Assembly: GCF_000950575.1 (NCBI RefSeq)
Contig: NZ_CP011005.1
Location: 2,604,001 to 2,668,000 of the forward strand
Reading direction: 5' to 3'
Origin: Psychromicrobium lacuslunae
GTDB taxonomy: Bacteria > Actinomycetota > Actinomycetes > Actinomycetales > Micrococcaceae
Length of the DNA stretch: 64,000 nt
Shown: positions 26,801 to 34,936 of the stretch, one piece after another
How the letters are laid out: each line of letters begins with the position of its first letter
Position numbering within the stretch: the first letter of the stretch is position 1
Made by a program: the position numbers and the translations under genes
The notes under the pieces: generated by a model
Seen by the model: only the letters and a program-made list of their open reading frames with translations
What the model was told of the DNA's origin: nothing
Databases searched by the model: none

Positions 26801-28450
26801 GGCGCGGTCACTCAGGAAGCTCCCACCCTGGTCAGCCCGGGCGGGATCACCCAGGTTGACTTCGGCGATCCGGTCGAAGCTGTCAACCGGGTAGCAACCA
26901 AGCTGAAGGATCAGAAACTGGCCGACGTCGTGGTTGCTGAGTACCACGAAGGAGCTGCCGAAGGCACTCCGGACGGCGCCAGTCTGGAGCAGGAACTGAA
27001 TGCTCCGGCCGGTCAGAACGAAGCCTTCAAGAAGATCGTGAACCAGACCTCGGCTTCGGTCAATGCGATCTTCACCGGTCACACTCACAAGCAGTACGCC
27101 TGGGATGCGCCGATTCCGGGAGTCGCCGCAGATGCTGTGGTGAAGACCCGTCCGGTGCTGCAGACCGGTGATTACGGCGCGAACATCGGCCAGGTTCAGC
27201 TTTACGTTGACCCGAGCAGCAAGCAGCTACTGAGCTACACGCAGCGCAATGTACCGCGCACCACCACACCGGCCGCGGATCTGGTCAACCAGTTCCCGGT
27301 GGCGGCCAAGGTCAAGACCATTGTCGATGCAGCACTCGCCTACGCCAAGGCTGAAGGCGATAAGCCGATCGGCAAGATCTCGGCAGATATCACCACCGCT
27401 CAGGTGCTCGATCCGGCCACCGGTAAGTACTCACGTGATGACCGTCAGAACGAATCAACCTTGGGCAATTTGGTCGCCAACGCGCTCAAGTCCTCGCTAG
27501 CTGACCCGAGCCTTGGCGGCGCCGAGATCGGTGTAGTGAACCCCGGCGGTTTGCGTGCGGACCTGCTCTTCAAGGCCTCCGGCGCGGAAGCTGATGGCGT
27601 GGTGACGGTTGCTGAAGCTAATGCGGTGCTGCCGTTCTTGAACAATCTGTGGACCACCAGCCTGACCGGTGCGCAGTTCAAGACGCTGCTCGAGCAGCAG
27701 TGGCAAACCAATGCCGACGGCACCATTCCGAGCCGCCCGTTCCTCAACCTCGGCCTGTCAAAGAACGTGGATTACACCTACGATCCGACCAAGCCGCAGG
27801 GCAGCCACGTCACCTCCATCGTGATCAATGGCGCACCGATCGACCCGGCTAAGTCCTACCGAATCGGCACCTTCAGCTTCCTGACCACCGGCGGCGATAA
27901 CTTCCGGATCTTCAAGGACGGCACGAACGCCAAGGACAGCGGTCTGGTGGATCGGGATGCCTGGTTCAAGTACCTCAGCACCGAGTCAAGCAAGGCTCCG
28001 ATTGCGCCGGACTTCACCCGGCGGGCACTCAGCGTCACCGATGCGCCGAGCACGGTGAAGGAAAACCAGCAGGTCACCGTCAAGTTGCAGAAACTCGATC
28101 TGACCTCGCTGGGCACCCCGCTGAGCACCAAGGTGACGGTTCGCTACGAGCCCTCGGGCGTTGGCGGCGGCAAGGGCTGGGCGCTGCCGACCGCGGCGGT
28201 TCCCGCCGACCTGGGCACCTTCCCGGTGACCGCGGGTGCAGCCACGCTGACCTTCAAGGTTCCTGCCGAACTCAAGGGTGGACGCTTTACGGTCACCACT
28301 GACACCGGAACCTATGGTCGGTTGCCAATCGACATCGGCACCACCCAGCCGACTAACCCGCCGACCAGTTGGTGGGATTGGTTCTGGAAGTCCCTGCTTT
28401 GGCTGTGGCACAGCTGGCTCTGGGTCTGGCTGCACGGCCTGCATGGCTAA
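23855..28450 (+). CDS. Large secreted ExeM/NucH-type endonuclease fused to a 5'-nucleotidase
   Basis: About 1531 residues from ATG 23855, which gives a clean Sec signal (MKVRSIRATVGVTLAAAF ... AMAA); an in-frame ATG at 23828 is the alternative. Domain order: a lamin-tail-like beta domain (about 45-150, SPVVINEAYLNGG ... KFVELYNTSDAPVSLSGW); an OB-like region (about 230-340); an endonuclease/exonuclease/phosphatase domain (about 507-830, LKIASFNVQNYF, LSLEEIENS, LIGDFNAYSKEDP, ASDHDPVVVG); a metallophosphatase domain (about 850-1130, NINDFHGRID, GDNVS, GNHEFDGG, GHTHKQYAW); and a 5'-nucleotidase C-terminal domain (about 1165-1370, GNLVANAL, NPGGLRADL, TTGGDNFRIF). It should cut extracellular DNA and dephosphorylate the nucleotides. 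The last 28 residues are Trp-rich and hydrophobic, with no LPXTG motif. Confidence 0.92.
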   Translation: MKVRSIRATVGVTLAAAFIATPLVAAPAMAADQAPSASLSNSPVVINEAYLNGGSAGASYKNKFVELYNTSDAPVSLSGWSLQYRSATGTAAPTGVASLSGSIAAHGYYLIKGSSNAANGAELPAADADASGFSFAAAGGTLILAKKATALSPLATGSVTDNADVADLLGYGTSNTFETAASSAASVTKSLNRTNFADTNSNAADFVASSTITPQGAAAGPVDPGPGNPTIAAIKDIQGTTDTSPLVNQTVTTRGVVTAVYPTGGFNGYYIQTEGTGGDLDLSTHKASDAVFVYSPSTVTQVQAGDFVEVTGAVSEFKGAKDVTSLTEITVAADKLTKLSQAAVAVKPAVVDLPATDAERESLEGMLFQPKGDFTVSDNYSLNQYGEIGLAAGTSALVQPNALYPYGSAENTALIASNLAKSITLDDGASTNFLSAANQSIPLPYLVPGGSLRVGAAVSFKTNVIFDNRNSAYKLQPLTHLTPDNAASVQPASFSDTRSAPANVGGDLKIASFNVQNYFIHTGDLNADTCVAYTDRDGNKLTVKDGCTQRGAWDAANLQRQQDKVVAGIIGTGADVLSLEEIENSAKFADSANDRDKALKTLVDALNAKLGSQVWDYVRSPQTRPDVSKEDVIRTAFIFKTAAAEPVGDSVILDDAAFTGIARQPLAQSFKAKGAPDSEQFLAIVNHFKSKGSAPSSDPSDVDLGQGKANKARVAQAQALLSFADTLKTQKNTKKVLLIGDFNAYSKEDPINTLTAGGYTDLDPQTGKHSYLFQGRVGSLDHVLVSNEFAASITGADIWNINSVEPISLNYSRYNYNVTNYYNTEPYSASDHDPVVVGLKLKAAPAKPLEVNLLNINDFHGRIDANTVNFAGTVEQLKAASPAGATAFLSAGDNVSAALYASAVQKDQPTIDVLNAMGLQASAVGNHEFDGGFADLKDRIINGGNNAKWSYLGANVYLKGTTTPALDEYKIFTANGVRIAVVGAVTQEAPTLVSPGGITQVDFGDPVEAVNRVATKLKDQKLADVVVAEYHEGAAEGTPDGASLEQELNAPAGQNEAFKKIVNQTSASVNAIFTGHTHKQYAWDAPIPGVAADAVVKTRPVLQTGDYGANIGQVQLYVDPSSKQLLSYTQRNVPRTTTPAADLVNQFPVAAKVKTIVDAALAYAKAEGDKPIGKISADITTAQVLDPATGKYSRDDRQNESTLGNLVANALKSSLADPSLGGAEIGVVNPGGLRADLLFKASGAEADGVVTVAEANAVLPFLNNLWTTSLTGAQFKTLLEQQWQTNADGTIPSRPFLNLGLSKNVDYTYDPTKPQGSHVTSIVINGAPIDPAKSYRIGTFSFLTTGGDNFRIFKDGTNAKDSGLVDRDAWFKYLSTESSKAPIAPDFTRRALSVTDAPSTVKENQQVTVKLQKLDLTSLGTPLSTKVTVRYEPSGVGGGKGWALPTAAVPADLGTFPVTAGAATLTFKVPAELKGGRFTVTTDTGTYGRLPIDIGTTQPTNPPTSWWDWFWKSLLWLWHSWLWVWLHGLHG

Positions 28451-28472
28451 ACCTGGCAGCTGAATAACCGTG

Positions 28473-28520
28473 AGTGCACTCCAGCACCGATCGAAGCTAG
28501 GATCGGTGCTGGAGTGCACT
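28473..28520. terminator. Terminator after the nuclease/nucleotidase gene
   Basis: A perfect 20-base-pair stem (28473-28492 with 28501-28520) and an eight-base loop, starting 23 bases after the stop. Confidence 0.8.
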
Positions 28521-28545
28521 TGTGGTTTAACCGGAAGGAACTCGT

Positions 28546-29017
28546 ATGCAGGATCAGAGCTTTCAGTCGAGATTCGCCAGCCTGAGCACTGCTCACTTGG
28601 CCGACGGCTGCTTGCCGGCAGGTGTCAAAGTGCGTTGCGCGCCGAGTGGAATTTAACCGGTCATTCCAGGGTCTTGTCTTGGGGGGGGGGTTCTCCGCTG
28701 GGCCGCTCAGCGCCCGGCCACGTCCGGACGCCGCACTGCGAGTCGCTCAGGTCGCCGAGTGGAAAATTACCCGGCAGGATTTAGTTTTCGCCGATGACGA
28801 CGGCGCTATTTTCATCCCGATCTCGGCCGCCGCTACTGTTTTCGACGCTGCCGAAAAAATTCGCGATACCGAACGCGCGCAAGCGGAGTTGATTCGCCAA
28901 GGTCACAGCCTGCGTAGCCAAGTCGGTTTCTCGGAGTACCTGACGGCCCGGGCCAGTAGACCAGAGCTAACCTTTCGGGAGCATTTGCGCAGCGTTGGCG
29001 GCGCCATCGAACAGTGA
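28546..29017 (+). pseudogene. RraA-like / HMG-aldolase-family gene with internal deletion and frameshift
   Basis: From ATG 28546 (AAGGAA upstream) the first frame reads MQDQSFQSRFASLSTAHLAD and then GCLPAGVKVRCAPSGI before a stop at 28654. This is the N-terminus of an RraA-like dimethylmenaquinone-methyltransferase/aldolase-fold protein. The C-terminus of the same family resumes in another frame: FSAGPLSARPRPDAA, ITRQDLVFADDDGAIFIPISAAATVFDAAEKIRDTERAQAELIRQGHSLRSQVGFSEYL and TFREHL. The centre, including the Gly/Asp metal-site region, is missing (roughly 80-100 codons). A run of ten G (28681-28690) lies near the junction. A functional enzyme is unlikely. Confidence 0.75.
28681..28690. repeat. 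Homopolymeric G10 tract inside the RraA-like pseudogene
   Basis: Ten consecutive G. Such tracts are prone to slippage in replication and to sequencing error. It is in frame with the C-terminal remnant, but the upstream frame is closed by a separate stop at 28654. Confidence 0.9.
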
Positions 29018-29021
29018 GTGC

Positions 29022-30881
29022 CTAGCCCTTAACGACGAGCCGGGCCAGCAGATCGCTGGCGATCTGATCTGCGTCCAGCAGGGTGCGATAGCCGCTGCGA
29101 TACTGGGATTTTGCCTCAGCTGCGATTGCTGTGCCCCACTGCGTGGAGGACAGTTGCAGGCCGAGTAAATAAATGCCTTCTTCAACCGATCCTGACTCCG
29201 ACACCAGGCGGTAGGGCGGCTGAGTCACCTCCAAGCCGCTGCTCTGCACTACCTCGCCGTCGGCGGCCAGCATGGCTTTGGGCCTGGCCAAACCGCTGGC
29301 TAAGAGTTGTTGCATCAGCGGGGAGGTGCTCAACAGCACCTGGTTAGTCGGTGACATCGCCTCAACCAGATACTTTGCCCGCCACGGTTCGTCGGCAACC
29401 CAAGGCGAGCTGGCTGAATACCCTTCAGCAGCCACCTTGAATCGCGGATCCGGGCCGACGAAGCGCACCACACCCGCCCGGGCCAGTGCTGCCAACTGTT
29501 CGATCCGTAGCGCCGGCGGACCGCTGGCCAACCCCTCGGCGAGCGGTTCAAACCAGCCACGCAATTCGCCAAGCCAGGACGCATCGGTGATGCCGCCGTC
29601 GGCGACTAAATCCTTTATCAGTGCGCGACCCTTATTGAGCGCACCGATCGCCATTTTGACCGGGTCCGCTTCGCCCGCGGCGGAGCCTCGGGCGTCCGCT
29701 TCCAGCTCGCTCAGTACCGCTTCGTCGAACTCCCGATGACTGGTGAAATGACGCCCCGCGAATGGTTTAGCCAGCGCCTCGATGTCGAGACGTTGCTGAT
29801 CGGGCAGGCTGGCCTCGAACGCGGTCAGTTCAACCTGCCAGTCTTCGCTGTTTAGAATCTTGGCAAGCTCGATCGGGGCCGATTCGAACAAGGTGTTGTA
29901 GTAAGCCCAGATAATGTCTTTGTGTAGCGCGGGCCAAATATCGTGTTGGAAACCTGGCTGGCCTTGCCGAGGCTTGGCCAGCAAATCGGTGAGAAACTGC
30001 ATCTCCACCCGGGCCGGATAATAACTTTGCAACTCCGCCTTGGCTCGGTAGGGAGCGCCTCGCCGCGAGGCGGCAAGGATTTGCGGCTCCTGACCGCTCG
30101 GGAGATAGCGTAGCGCCTGGCCCGGGCCTAAACCGGTGTCCTGGAAGCTACCGCCCCGCGCCTGAGTCCACTGGCCGATCAAGTCAAAAAAGTTCAGCCC
30201 CATGCCACGCACTAGCACCGGCTCACCGGCGGGCACCTCGGACCAATCGACGTCGGCCGGGATAGCCGGTGGCCAATAGCCGAGCTGATGCTCTTTGGCT
30301 GCCTTGGCAAAAACTGCTTGTTCGGGATTCAGCTTGGCCGGTAGGTGGCCGACCGCGAGCACCACGGAGTCCACCTGGAGCTCGGCGGCTTCCGGGTTGG
30401 CGCCCTGCAGGCTCAGCCGGTAGCCCTCGGAATTTCGGGCAATATTACTTGCCTCAGCCTGTAACCACTCCACGCTGACGCCAGCCGGCAGCGCCGCGAG
30501 AATTTGCTGATAAGTCCAGTGCAGGTATTGACCGTAAAGCGCTCTGGAGGGAAACTCGACCCGCTTCAACTGGCTAGCGAATTTCGCCCGCCAATCATCG
30601 AAGCTCAGACCGGTCACCGAAGCTGCCGCAACTCCTTGATCCGGCACCACGGTGGGGAAAAAAGATTGGGTGTTCATCAGGTACAACTCGGACTGCGAGG
30701 TACGCCAAACCCGGCCCGGGCCGGGCGGGAAGGGATCAATAAGCTGGATCGACACCTCGATCTCAGGTTCATCCGGCCGGGCACTTAGTTGCGAAACGAG
30801 TCGTTCCAACACCGAGGTGCCCCGCGGCCCCGCGCCAATAATGGCGATGCGGAGGGACTGTGACGTGCGCGAGCGGGGCAT
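29022..30881 (-). CDS. FAD/NAD(P)-binding protein (NAD_binding_9 type)
   Basis: A 619-residue protein. The N-terminal dinucleotide fold is clear (LRIAIIGAGPRGTSVLERLV), followed by WRTSQSELYLMNT and SVVLAVGHLPAKL, a pattern of the HI0933/NAD_binding_9 family of FAD-dependent proteins. GEPVLVRGMGLNFFDLI and a C-terminal ATP/FAD segment fit the same group. No substrate is known. The ATG at 30881 is preceded by TAAGCT exactly six bases upstream. The gene is divergent from the prolyl oligopeptidase with 25 bases between starts. Confidence 0.82.
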   Translation of the reverse strand: MPRSRTSQSLRIAIIGAGPRGTSVLERLVSQLSARPDEPEIEVSIQLIDPFPPGPGRVWRTSQSELYLMNTQSFFPTVVPDQGVAAASVTGLSFDDWRAKFASQLKRVEFPSRALYGQYLHWTYQQILAALPAGVSVEWLQAEASNIARNSEGYRLSLQGANPEAAELQVDSVVLAVGHLPAKLNPEQAVFAKAAKEHQLGYWPPAIPADVDWSEVPAGEPVLVRGMGLNFFDLIGQWTQARGGSFQDTGLGPGQALRYLPSGQEPQILAASRRGAPYRAKAELQSYYPARVEMQFLTDLLAKPRQGQPGFQHDIWPALHKDIIWAYYNTLFESAPIELAKILNSEDWQVELTAFEASLPDQQRLDIEALAKPFAGRHFTSHREFDEAVLSELEADARGSAAGEADPVKMAIGALNKGRALIKDLVADGGITDASWLGELRGWFEPLAEGLASGPPALRIEQLAALARAGVVRFVGPDPRFKVAAEGYSASSPWVADEPWRAKYLVEAMSPTNQVLLSTSPLMQQLLASGLARPKAMLAADGEVVQSSGLEVTQPPYRLVSESGSVEEGIYLLGLQLSSTQWGTAIAAEAKSQYRSGYRTLLDADQIASDLLARLVVKG

Positions 30882-30893
30882 AGATTGAGCTTA
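30882..30893 (-). promoter_or_regulatory. -10 box with leaderless geometry, FAD-binding protein gene
   Basis: Minus strand TAAGCT (30888-30893), six bases, then ATG at 30881. The opposing -10 box begins only two bases further on. Confidence 0.55.
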
Positions 30894-30894
30894 C

Positions 30895-30906
30895 TAGGAT
30901 GGAAGC
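30895..30906 (+). promoter_or_regulatory. -10 box with leaderless geometry, prolyl oligopeptidase gene
   Basis: TAGGAT (30895-30900), six bases, then ATG at 30907. Its -35 region would lie within the divergent gene. Confidence 0.55.
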
Positions 30907-33009
30907 ATGACCTCTCAAACAGCAGTTTCCCTCGATGATGAAAACCTCTGGTTAGAAGACATCTACGGCAATGAACAGCTCGACTGGGTGCGTGTGCGCA
31001 ACGCCCAAACCGAGGAAAAGCTGATCACCCCGGAGTATTCAGCGCTGGAGTCGCGGGTGCTGGAGGTGCTGGACTCCAAGGAACGCATCGCCGAGGTGGT
31101 CAAGCGTGGAAACCATTACTACAACTTCTGGCAGGACGAGGCGAACCCCCGTGGGCTGTGGCGGCGCACCGACTGGGCCTCTTATGTCTCAGGTGAACCC
31201 AGCTGGGAGACCGTACTCGACGTCGATGCGCTGGGAGCTACCGAGGGCACTCAGTGGGTATGGCACGGTGCTGACTTCCTGCGCCCCGCCGCCGGCCAGC
31301 CCCACACTCGCTGCTTAGTAATGCTCTCCCCCGACGGCGGAGACGCACACACTCAACGCGAGTTCGACGTCGTCGCAAAAGCCTTTGTTGATCCAGAAGC
31401 GGGCGGCTTTGTGCTGCCGGTGGCGAAGTCCGACGCCTCCTGGCAGGATGCTGACACCCTTATCGTCGAGACAGATTTCGGCCCGGGATCGATGACCACC
31501 TCGTCCTACCCCCGAACCTCCCGGATCCTCAAACGAGGTCAGCAACTTGATCAAGCCGAGCTGTATTTCGAAGTACCCGAAGATCATATGGGTGTCTTCG
31601 TGCGGCACGACTCCACCCCCGGTTTTGAGCGCGATATTGCGCTCGACGTGATCGACTTCTTCGCCCGCCGCAACTACTTGCGTCGCGGCGAGGAGTGGGT
31701 AGCTCTCGAGGTGCCGGTCGACGTTGACCTCCAACTACATCGCGAGTGGCTGGTACTCCGGCCGCAGAGCGATACCGCTATTGGCGAGGCTCAATTGCGC
31801 AGTGGCGGTCTCTATTTGCTTGACCTTGAGGAGTTCCTGAGCGGCTCACGTCAATTCGCTCCGGCCTTCGAACCTGACGCCCACACTTCCTTGCAAAGCT
31901 GGACGTGGACCAAGAACTATCTGCTGCTTGAATTACTGCACGATGTCTCCTCCAAGATTTTGGTTTTGGACCCCGCAGCCAACTTCAGCAGTCGAGAGCT
32001 CGATGCCTGCCCACCGCTGCACGTAGCCACCGTCTCGGCAGTAGATATCGATGATGAGGGCGAAGGTGCCGAGGGATTCGTTGGAGATGACTATTGGCTC
32101 ACCGTTACCGGGTTCCTGACTCCGAGCACGCTACTGCGCGGCTCGGTTGCGCCGGGCGCTGCCCCAGCCACCACGCTGCGCTCGGCACCGTCGTTCTTCA
32201 ATGAAGCCGATTACCGAGTGGAACAACACTTCGCCACCTCGCTGGATGGCACCAAGATTCCTTACTTCCAGGTCTCGCCTCAGGACATTGCGCTCGACGG
32301 CGAGAATCCGGTGCTGCTCTCCGGTTACGGCGGCTTCGAGGTGTCCCGAACCCCGGTCTACAGCGGAGTGATTGGCCGCGCCTGGCTGGAACGTGGCGGC
32401 GTCTATGTGCTGGCGAACATCCGCGGCGGCGGTGAATATGGCCCCGCGTGGCATTTGGCCGCACTCAAAGAGAATCGGCACCGCGCCTACGAAGATTTTG
32501 CCGCGGTCGGCAAGGATCTGATCGAGCGAGGCGTGACCAAAGCTGCCAAGCTGGGCTGCCAGGGCGGTAGCAACGGCGGGCTGCTGGTCGGCAATATGCT
32601 CACCCAGTATCCTGAGCTGTTCGGTGCTATTTCCTGCGGGGTACCGCTGCTCGATATGCAGCGCTATACCAAGCTGAACGCTGGCTATTCTTGGATCGCC
32701 GAATACGGTGACCCGGAGATCCCCGAGCAGTGGGAGTACATTAAGACCTTCTCGCCCTACCACCTGCTCAAGGAGGGGGTTGAGTATCCGGCGACCTTCA
32801 TCTGGACTGCCACCTCTGATGACCGAGTAGGCCCGGTGCAGGCCAGGAAGATGGCCGCCCGGATGGAGTCAATGAATATTTCTCCGCTCTGGTATTGGGA
32901 ATCCCTGGAAGGCGGTCACTCCGGGGCAGCCGATAATGCTGGTCGGGCGCGCCTGGCGACTGCGCCGCTGGAGTTCATCTGGCGCGCTTTGAACGACGGT
33001 CAGCTGTGA
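30907..33009 (+). CDS. Prolyl oligopeptidase-family serine peptidase (S9A)
   Basis: A 700-residue cytoplasmic protein without signal peptide. The N-terminal part should be the beta propeller (YNFWQDEANPRGLWRRT, SYPRTSRILKRGQQL). The C-terminal alpha/beta hydrolase domain has the nucleophile motif GCQGGSNGGLLVGNML (Ser in GGSNGG), the Asp in TATSDDRVGPVQARKM, and the His in LEGGHSGAADN. LANIRGGGEYGPAWHLAALKENRHRAYEDFAAV is a family hallmark. It hydrolyses short peptides after proline. The GNAT gene follows after 13 bases and may be co-transcribed. Confidence 0.94.
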   Translation: MTSQTAVSLDDENLWLEDIYGNEQLDWVRVRNAQTEEKLITPEYSALESRVLEVLDSKERIAEVVKRGNHYYNFWQDEANPRGLWRRTDWASYVSGEPSWETVLDVDALGATEGTQWVWHGADFLRPAAGQPHTRCLVMLSPDGGDAHTQREFDVVAKAFVDPEAGGFVLPVAKSDASWQDADTLIVETDFGPGSMTTSSYPRTSRILKRGQQLDQAELYFEVPEDHMGVFVRHDSTPGFERDIALDVIDFFARRNYLRRGEEWVALEVPVDVDLQLHREWLVLRPQSDTAIGEAQLRSGGLYLLDLEEFLSGSRQFAPAFEPDAHTSLQSWTWTKNYLLLELLHDVSSKILVLDPAANFSSRELDACPPLHVATVSAVDIDDEGEGAEGFVGDDYWLTVTGFLTPSTLLRGSVAPGAAPATTLRSAPSFFNEADYRVEQHFATSLDGTKIPYFQVSPQDIALDGENPVLLSGYGGFEVSRTPVYSGVIGRAWLERGGVYVLANIRGGGEYGPAWHLAALKENRHRAYEDFAAVGKDLIERGVTKAAKLGCQGGSNGGLLVGNMLTQYPELFGAISCGVPLLDMQRYTKLNAGYSWIAEYGDPEIPEQWEYIKTFSPYHLLKEGVEYPATFIWTATSDDRVGPVQARKMAARMESMNISPLWYWESLEGGHSGAADNAGRARLATAPLEFIWRALNDGQL

Positions 33010-33022
33010 GCCGGCTTCGACC

Positions 33023-33499
33023 ATGACGGCCTCAATCAGGCAGATGCGCTCGGAGGATGCACCCCAACTCGCCGAGGTGCATGCCCAGGCTTGGCGGGAA
33101 ACCTACGCCGGAATACTTTCTGAGCAGTTCCTCGCCGCCGTCACTACTGAATCCCGGTTAGCAATGTGGCAGAACTCTACTCCGGAGGGACGAGCCCGGC
33201 ACTGGTTGGCCGAGCTTGACGGCGTGATTATCGGTTTTGCTGGCGTCAGGCCAATGGGTCCCGACGCGGTGCGTCCGGAGGAGCTCTGGGGTTTATATCT
33301 CTTGCAGTCTCACCACAAGCAGGGCTTGGGACGAGCACTGCTTGAGGCGGCTCTGGCGGAACGTCCGGCGTCATTGTGGGTAGCCGCAGAGAACCTCAAT
33401 GCCATTGCGTTCTACCAGCGCCTCGGCTTCGCTCTGGACGGCACCAGCGAGCTGGTTGAGGATTGGGAGAATTTGCGCGAACTGCGGATGGTGCGCTAA
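33023..33499 (+). CDS. GNAT-family N-acetyltransferase
   Basis: A 158-residue GNAT fold. RQMRSEDAPQLAEVHAQAW is the first strand and helix, LAELDGVIIGFAGVRP the central sheet, LYLLQSHHKQGLGRALLEAAL the acetyl-CoA loop (QGLGRA), and NLNAIAFYQRLGFALDG the final helix and strand. The acceptor substrate is unknown. It lies just behind the prolyl oligopeptidase. Confidence 0.9.
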   Translation: MTASIRQMRSEDAPQLAEVHAQAWRETYAGILSEQFLAAVTTESRLAMWQNSTPEGRARHWLAELDGVIIGFAGVRPMGPDAVRPEELWGLYLLQSHHKQGLGRALLEAALAERPASLWVAAENLNAIAFYQRLGFALDGTSELVEDWENLRELRMVR

Positions 33500-33523
33500 A
33501 TCACCTTGCCCTTTTCGAATATA

Positions 33524-33556
33524 GCGATATATCGTTGAACTATCGACGTATATCGC
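33524..33556. promoter_or_regulatory. Inverted repeat upstream of the TetX-like gene
   Basis: GCGATATA (33524-33531) and TATATCGC (33549-33556) form eight-base arms 17 bases apart. The left arm lies inside a perfect CGATATATCG palindrome (33525-33534). It probably binds a repressor; none is encoded beside it. Confidence 0.5.
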
Positions 33557-33574
33557 CTCTGAAAGGACACTCTG

Positions 33575-34723
33575 ATGATTACCATTATTGGCGCTGGCCT
33601 AGGCGGCCTCACCCTGGCCCGCGTGTTACAGAAGAACGGGGCTCAAGTGCAAATCTATGAACTCGAGTCGTCGCCTAGCGCACGCAGCCAGGGCGGCACC
33701 CTGGACCTCCACGCGGAATCCGGGCAATTTGCCCTGCAGCAGGCGGGCTTATTCGAAGAATTCGCCAAGCTCGCCCGGCCTGAAGGGGAAGATTGGCGGT
33801 TCTTAGATCAGCGGGGTGAGGTACTTTTCGAGGAGATTTCTAGCGCGGAGCTCAAGGAGGGCGAGGGGCGACCAGAGATTGATCGCAAACTGCTACGCGG
33901 CCTGCTAATCGATTCGCTCAAGCCGGGCACGATTAGCTGGGGACGGAAAATTAATTCTGTTCACTCACTTGGCGACAGTAGGCACGTCCTTGACTTCACC
34001 GATGGCGAGAGCGAAATCGTCGAAATGCTGGTGGGTGCCGACGGAAGCTGGTCAAAGGTTCGCCGCCTGCTTTCCGCCGCGGTACCCGAATACAGCGGAC
34101 TCTCCTTTATTGAGCTGCGTCTCAGCAATATCGACGAGCGCAACCCCGAACTCTCGACGCTGGTGGGCCGCGGCAGCCTGAGTGTTAATGCCCCCGGAAA
34201 GGGGATCTCTGCGCAGCGCAATGGGGACGGCAGCGTCCGGGTTTATTTAGCGTTCCGGGTTGCTGAGAGCTGGATTCAAGGCTGCGGGATAGATTTCCAC
34301 GATGCAGCCGCCGCCCGGCGGGCTCTAGCAGGGTTCTTCGAAGGCTGGGACTCTCAACTACTTGAACTCATCCTGCGCTCGGACGGAGACGTCACTCCTC
34401 GGCCGATCTACGCATTGCCCATCGGACATTCTTGGCAAGCCACCGCCGGAGTCACCCTGCTCGGCGATGCCGCACACCTGATGTCACCGTTCGCGGGTGA
34501 GGGGGCAAATCTCGCCATGCAGGACGGTGCAGAACTTGCGTTAGCCCTGCTTGCTCAACCCGAGGACGCGAATGCCGCCGTGGCATCCTACGAAACAGCA
34601 ATGTTTCCGCGCGCGGAAGCCGCAGCTGCCGAATCCGCAGCCAACCTCAAACTCTTTTACAACGACGAAGCTCCGTACAGCATCATCAGCAAGTTTCAGA
34701 ACCCCAGCACTACCGTCGCCTAG
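33575..34723 (+). CDS. FAD-dependent monooxygenase resembling TetX-type enzymes
   Basis: A 382-residue class A flavoprotein monooxygenase. IIGAGLGGLTLARVLQKNGAQVQIYE is the FAD-binding fold. GGTLDLHAESGQFALQQAGL closely recalls the GGTLDLHxxSGQ segment of TetX. RPEIDRKLLRGLLIDSL follows as in that family, and the second FAD motif is LLGDAAHLMSPFAGEGANLAMQDGAELALAL. These enzymes hydroxylate aromatic or polyketide substrates. Tetracycline activity cannot be claimed from sequence. AAAGGA lies nine bases before ATG. A palindromic promoter suggests inducible control. Confidence 0.88.
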   Translation: MITIIGAGLGGLTLARVLQKNGAQVQIYELESSPSARSQGGTLDLHAESGQFALQQAGLFEEFAKLARPEGEDWRFLDQRGEVLFEEISSAELKEGEGRPEIDRKLLRGLLIDSLKPGTISWGRKINSVHSLGDSRHVLDFTDGESEIVEMLVGADGSWSKVRRLLSAAVPEYSGLSFIELRLSNIDERNPELSTLVGRGSLSVNAPGKGISAQRNGDGSVRVYLAFRVAESWIQGCGIDFHDAAAARRALAGFFEGWDSQLLELILRSDGDVTPRPIYALPIGHSWQATAGVTLLGDAAHLMSPFAGEGANLAMQDGAELALALLAQPEDANAAVASYETAMFPRAEAAAAESAANLKLFYNDEAPYSIISKFQNPSTTVA

Positions 34724-34801
34724 CCCTCACTTTGCGTGTTTGGCAGTAAGTTCGGTAACCTTGTGAAGCTGGCTCTAGGCTTCTACTGGAGCCAGCACTT
34801 T

Positions 34802-34889
34802 GGAGACGTGCCAGAGCGGCCGAATGGGCTTCACTGCTAATGAAGTGTGGGGCAAAACTCCACCGGGGGTTCAAATCCCCCCGTCTCCG
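34802..34889 (+). tRNA. tRNA-Ser (anticodon GCT)
   Basis: 88 bases. Acceptor GGAGACG pairs with CGTCTCC. The anticodon stem CTTCA/TGAAG encloses CTGCTAA, giving anticodon GCT for AGC/AGU codons. A long variable arm is present and no CCA is encoded. It borders the accessory region that follows. Confidence 0.97.
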
Positions 34890-34904
34890 CCGATTGCTCG
34901 GCAG

Positions 34905-34936
34905 AAGCCCCAACCAGCGCAAGTTGGTTGGGGCTT
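34905..34936 (+). terminator. Terminator after tRNA-Ser(GCT)
   Basis: AAGCCCCAACCA pairs with TGGTTGGGGCTT around an eight-base loop, followed by TGTTTTG. Confidence 0.88.
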
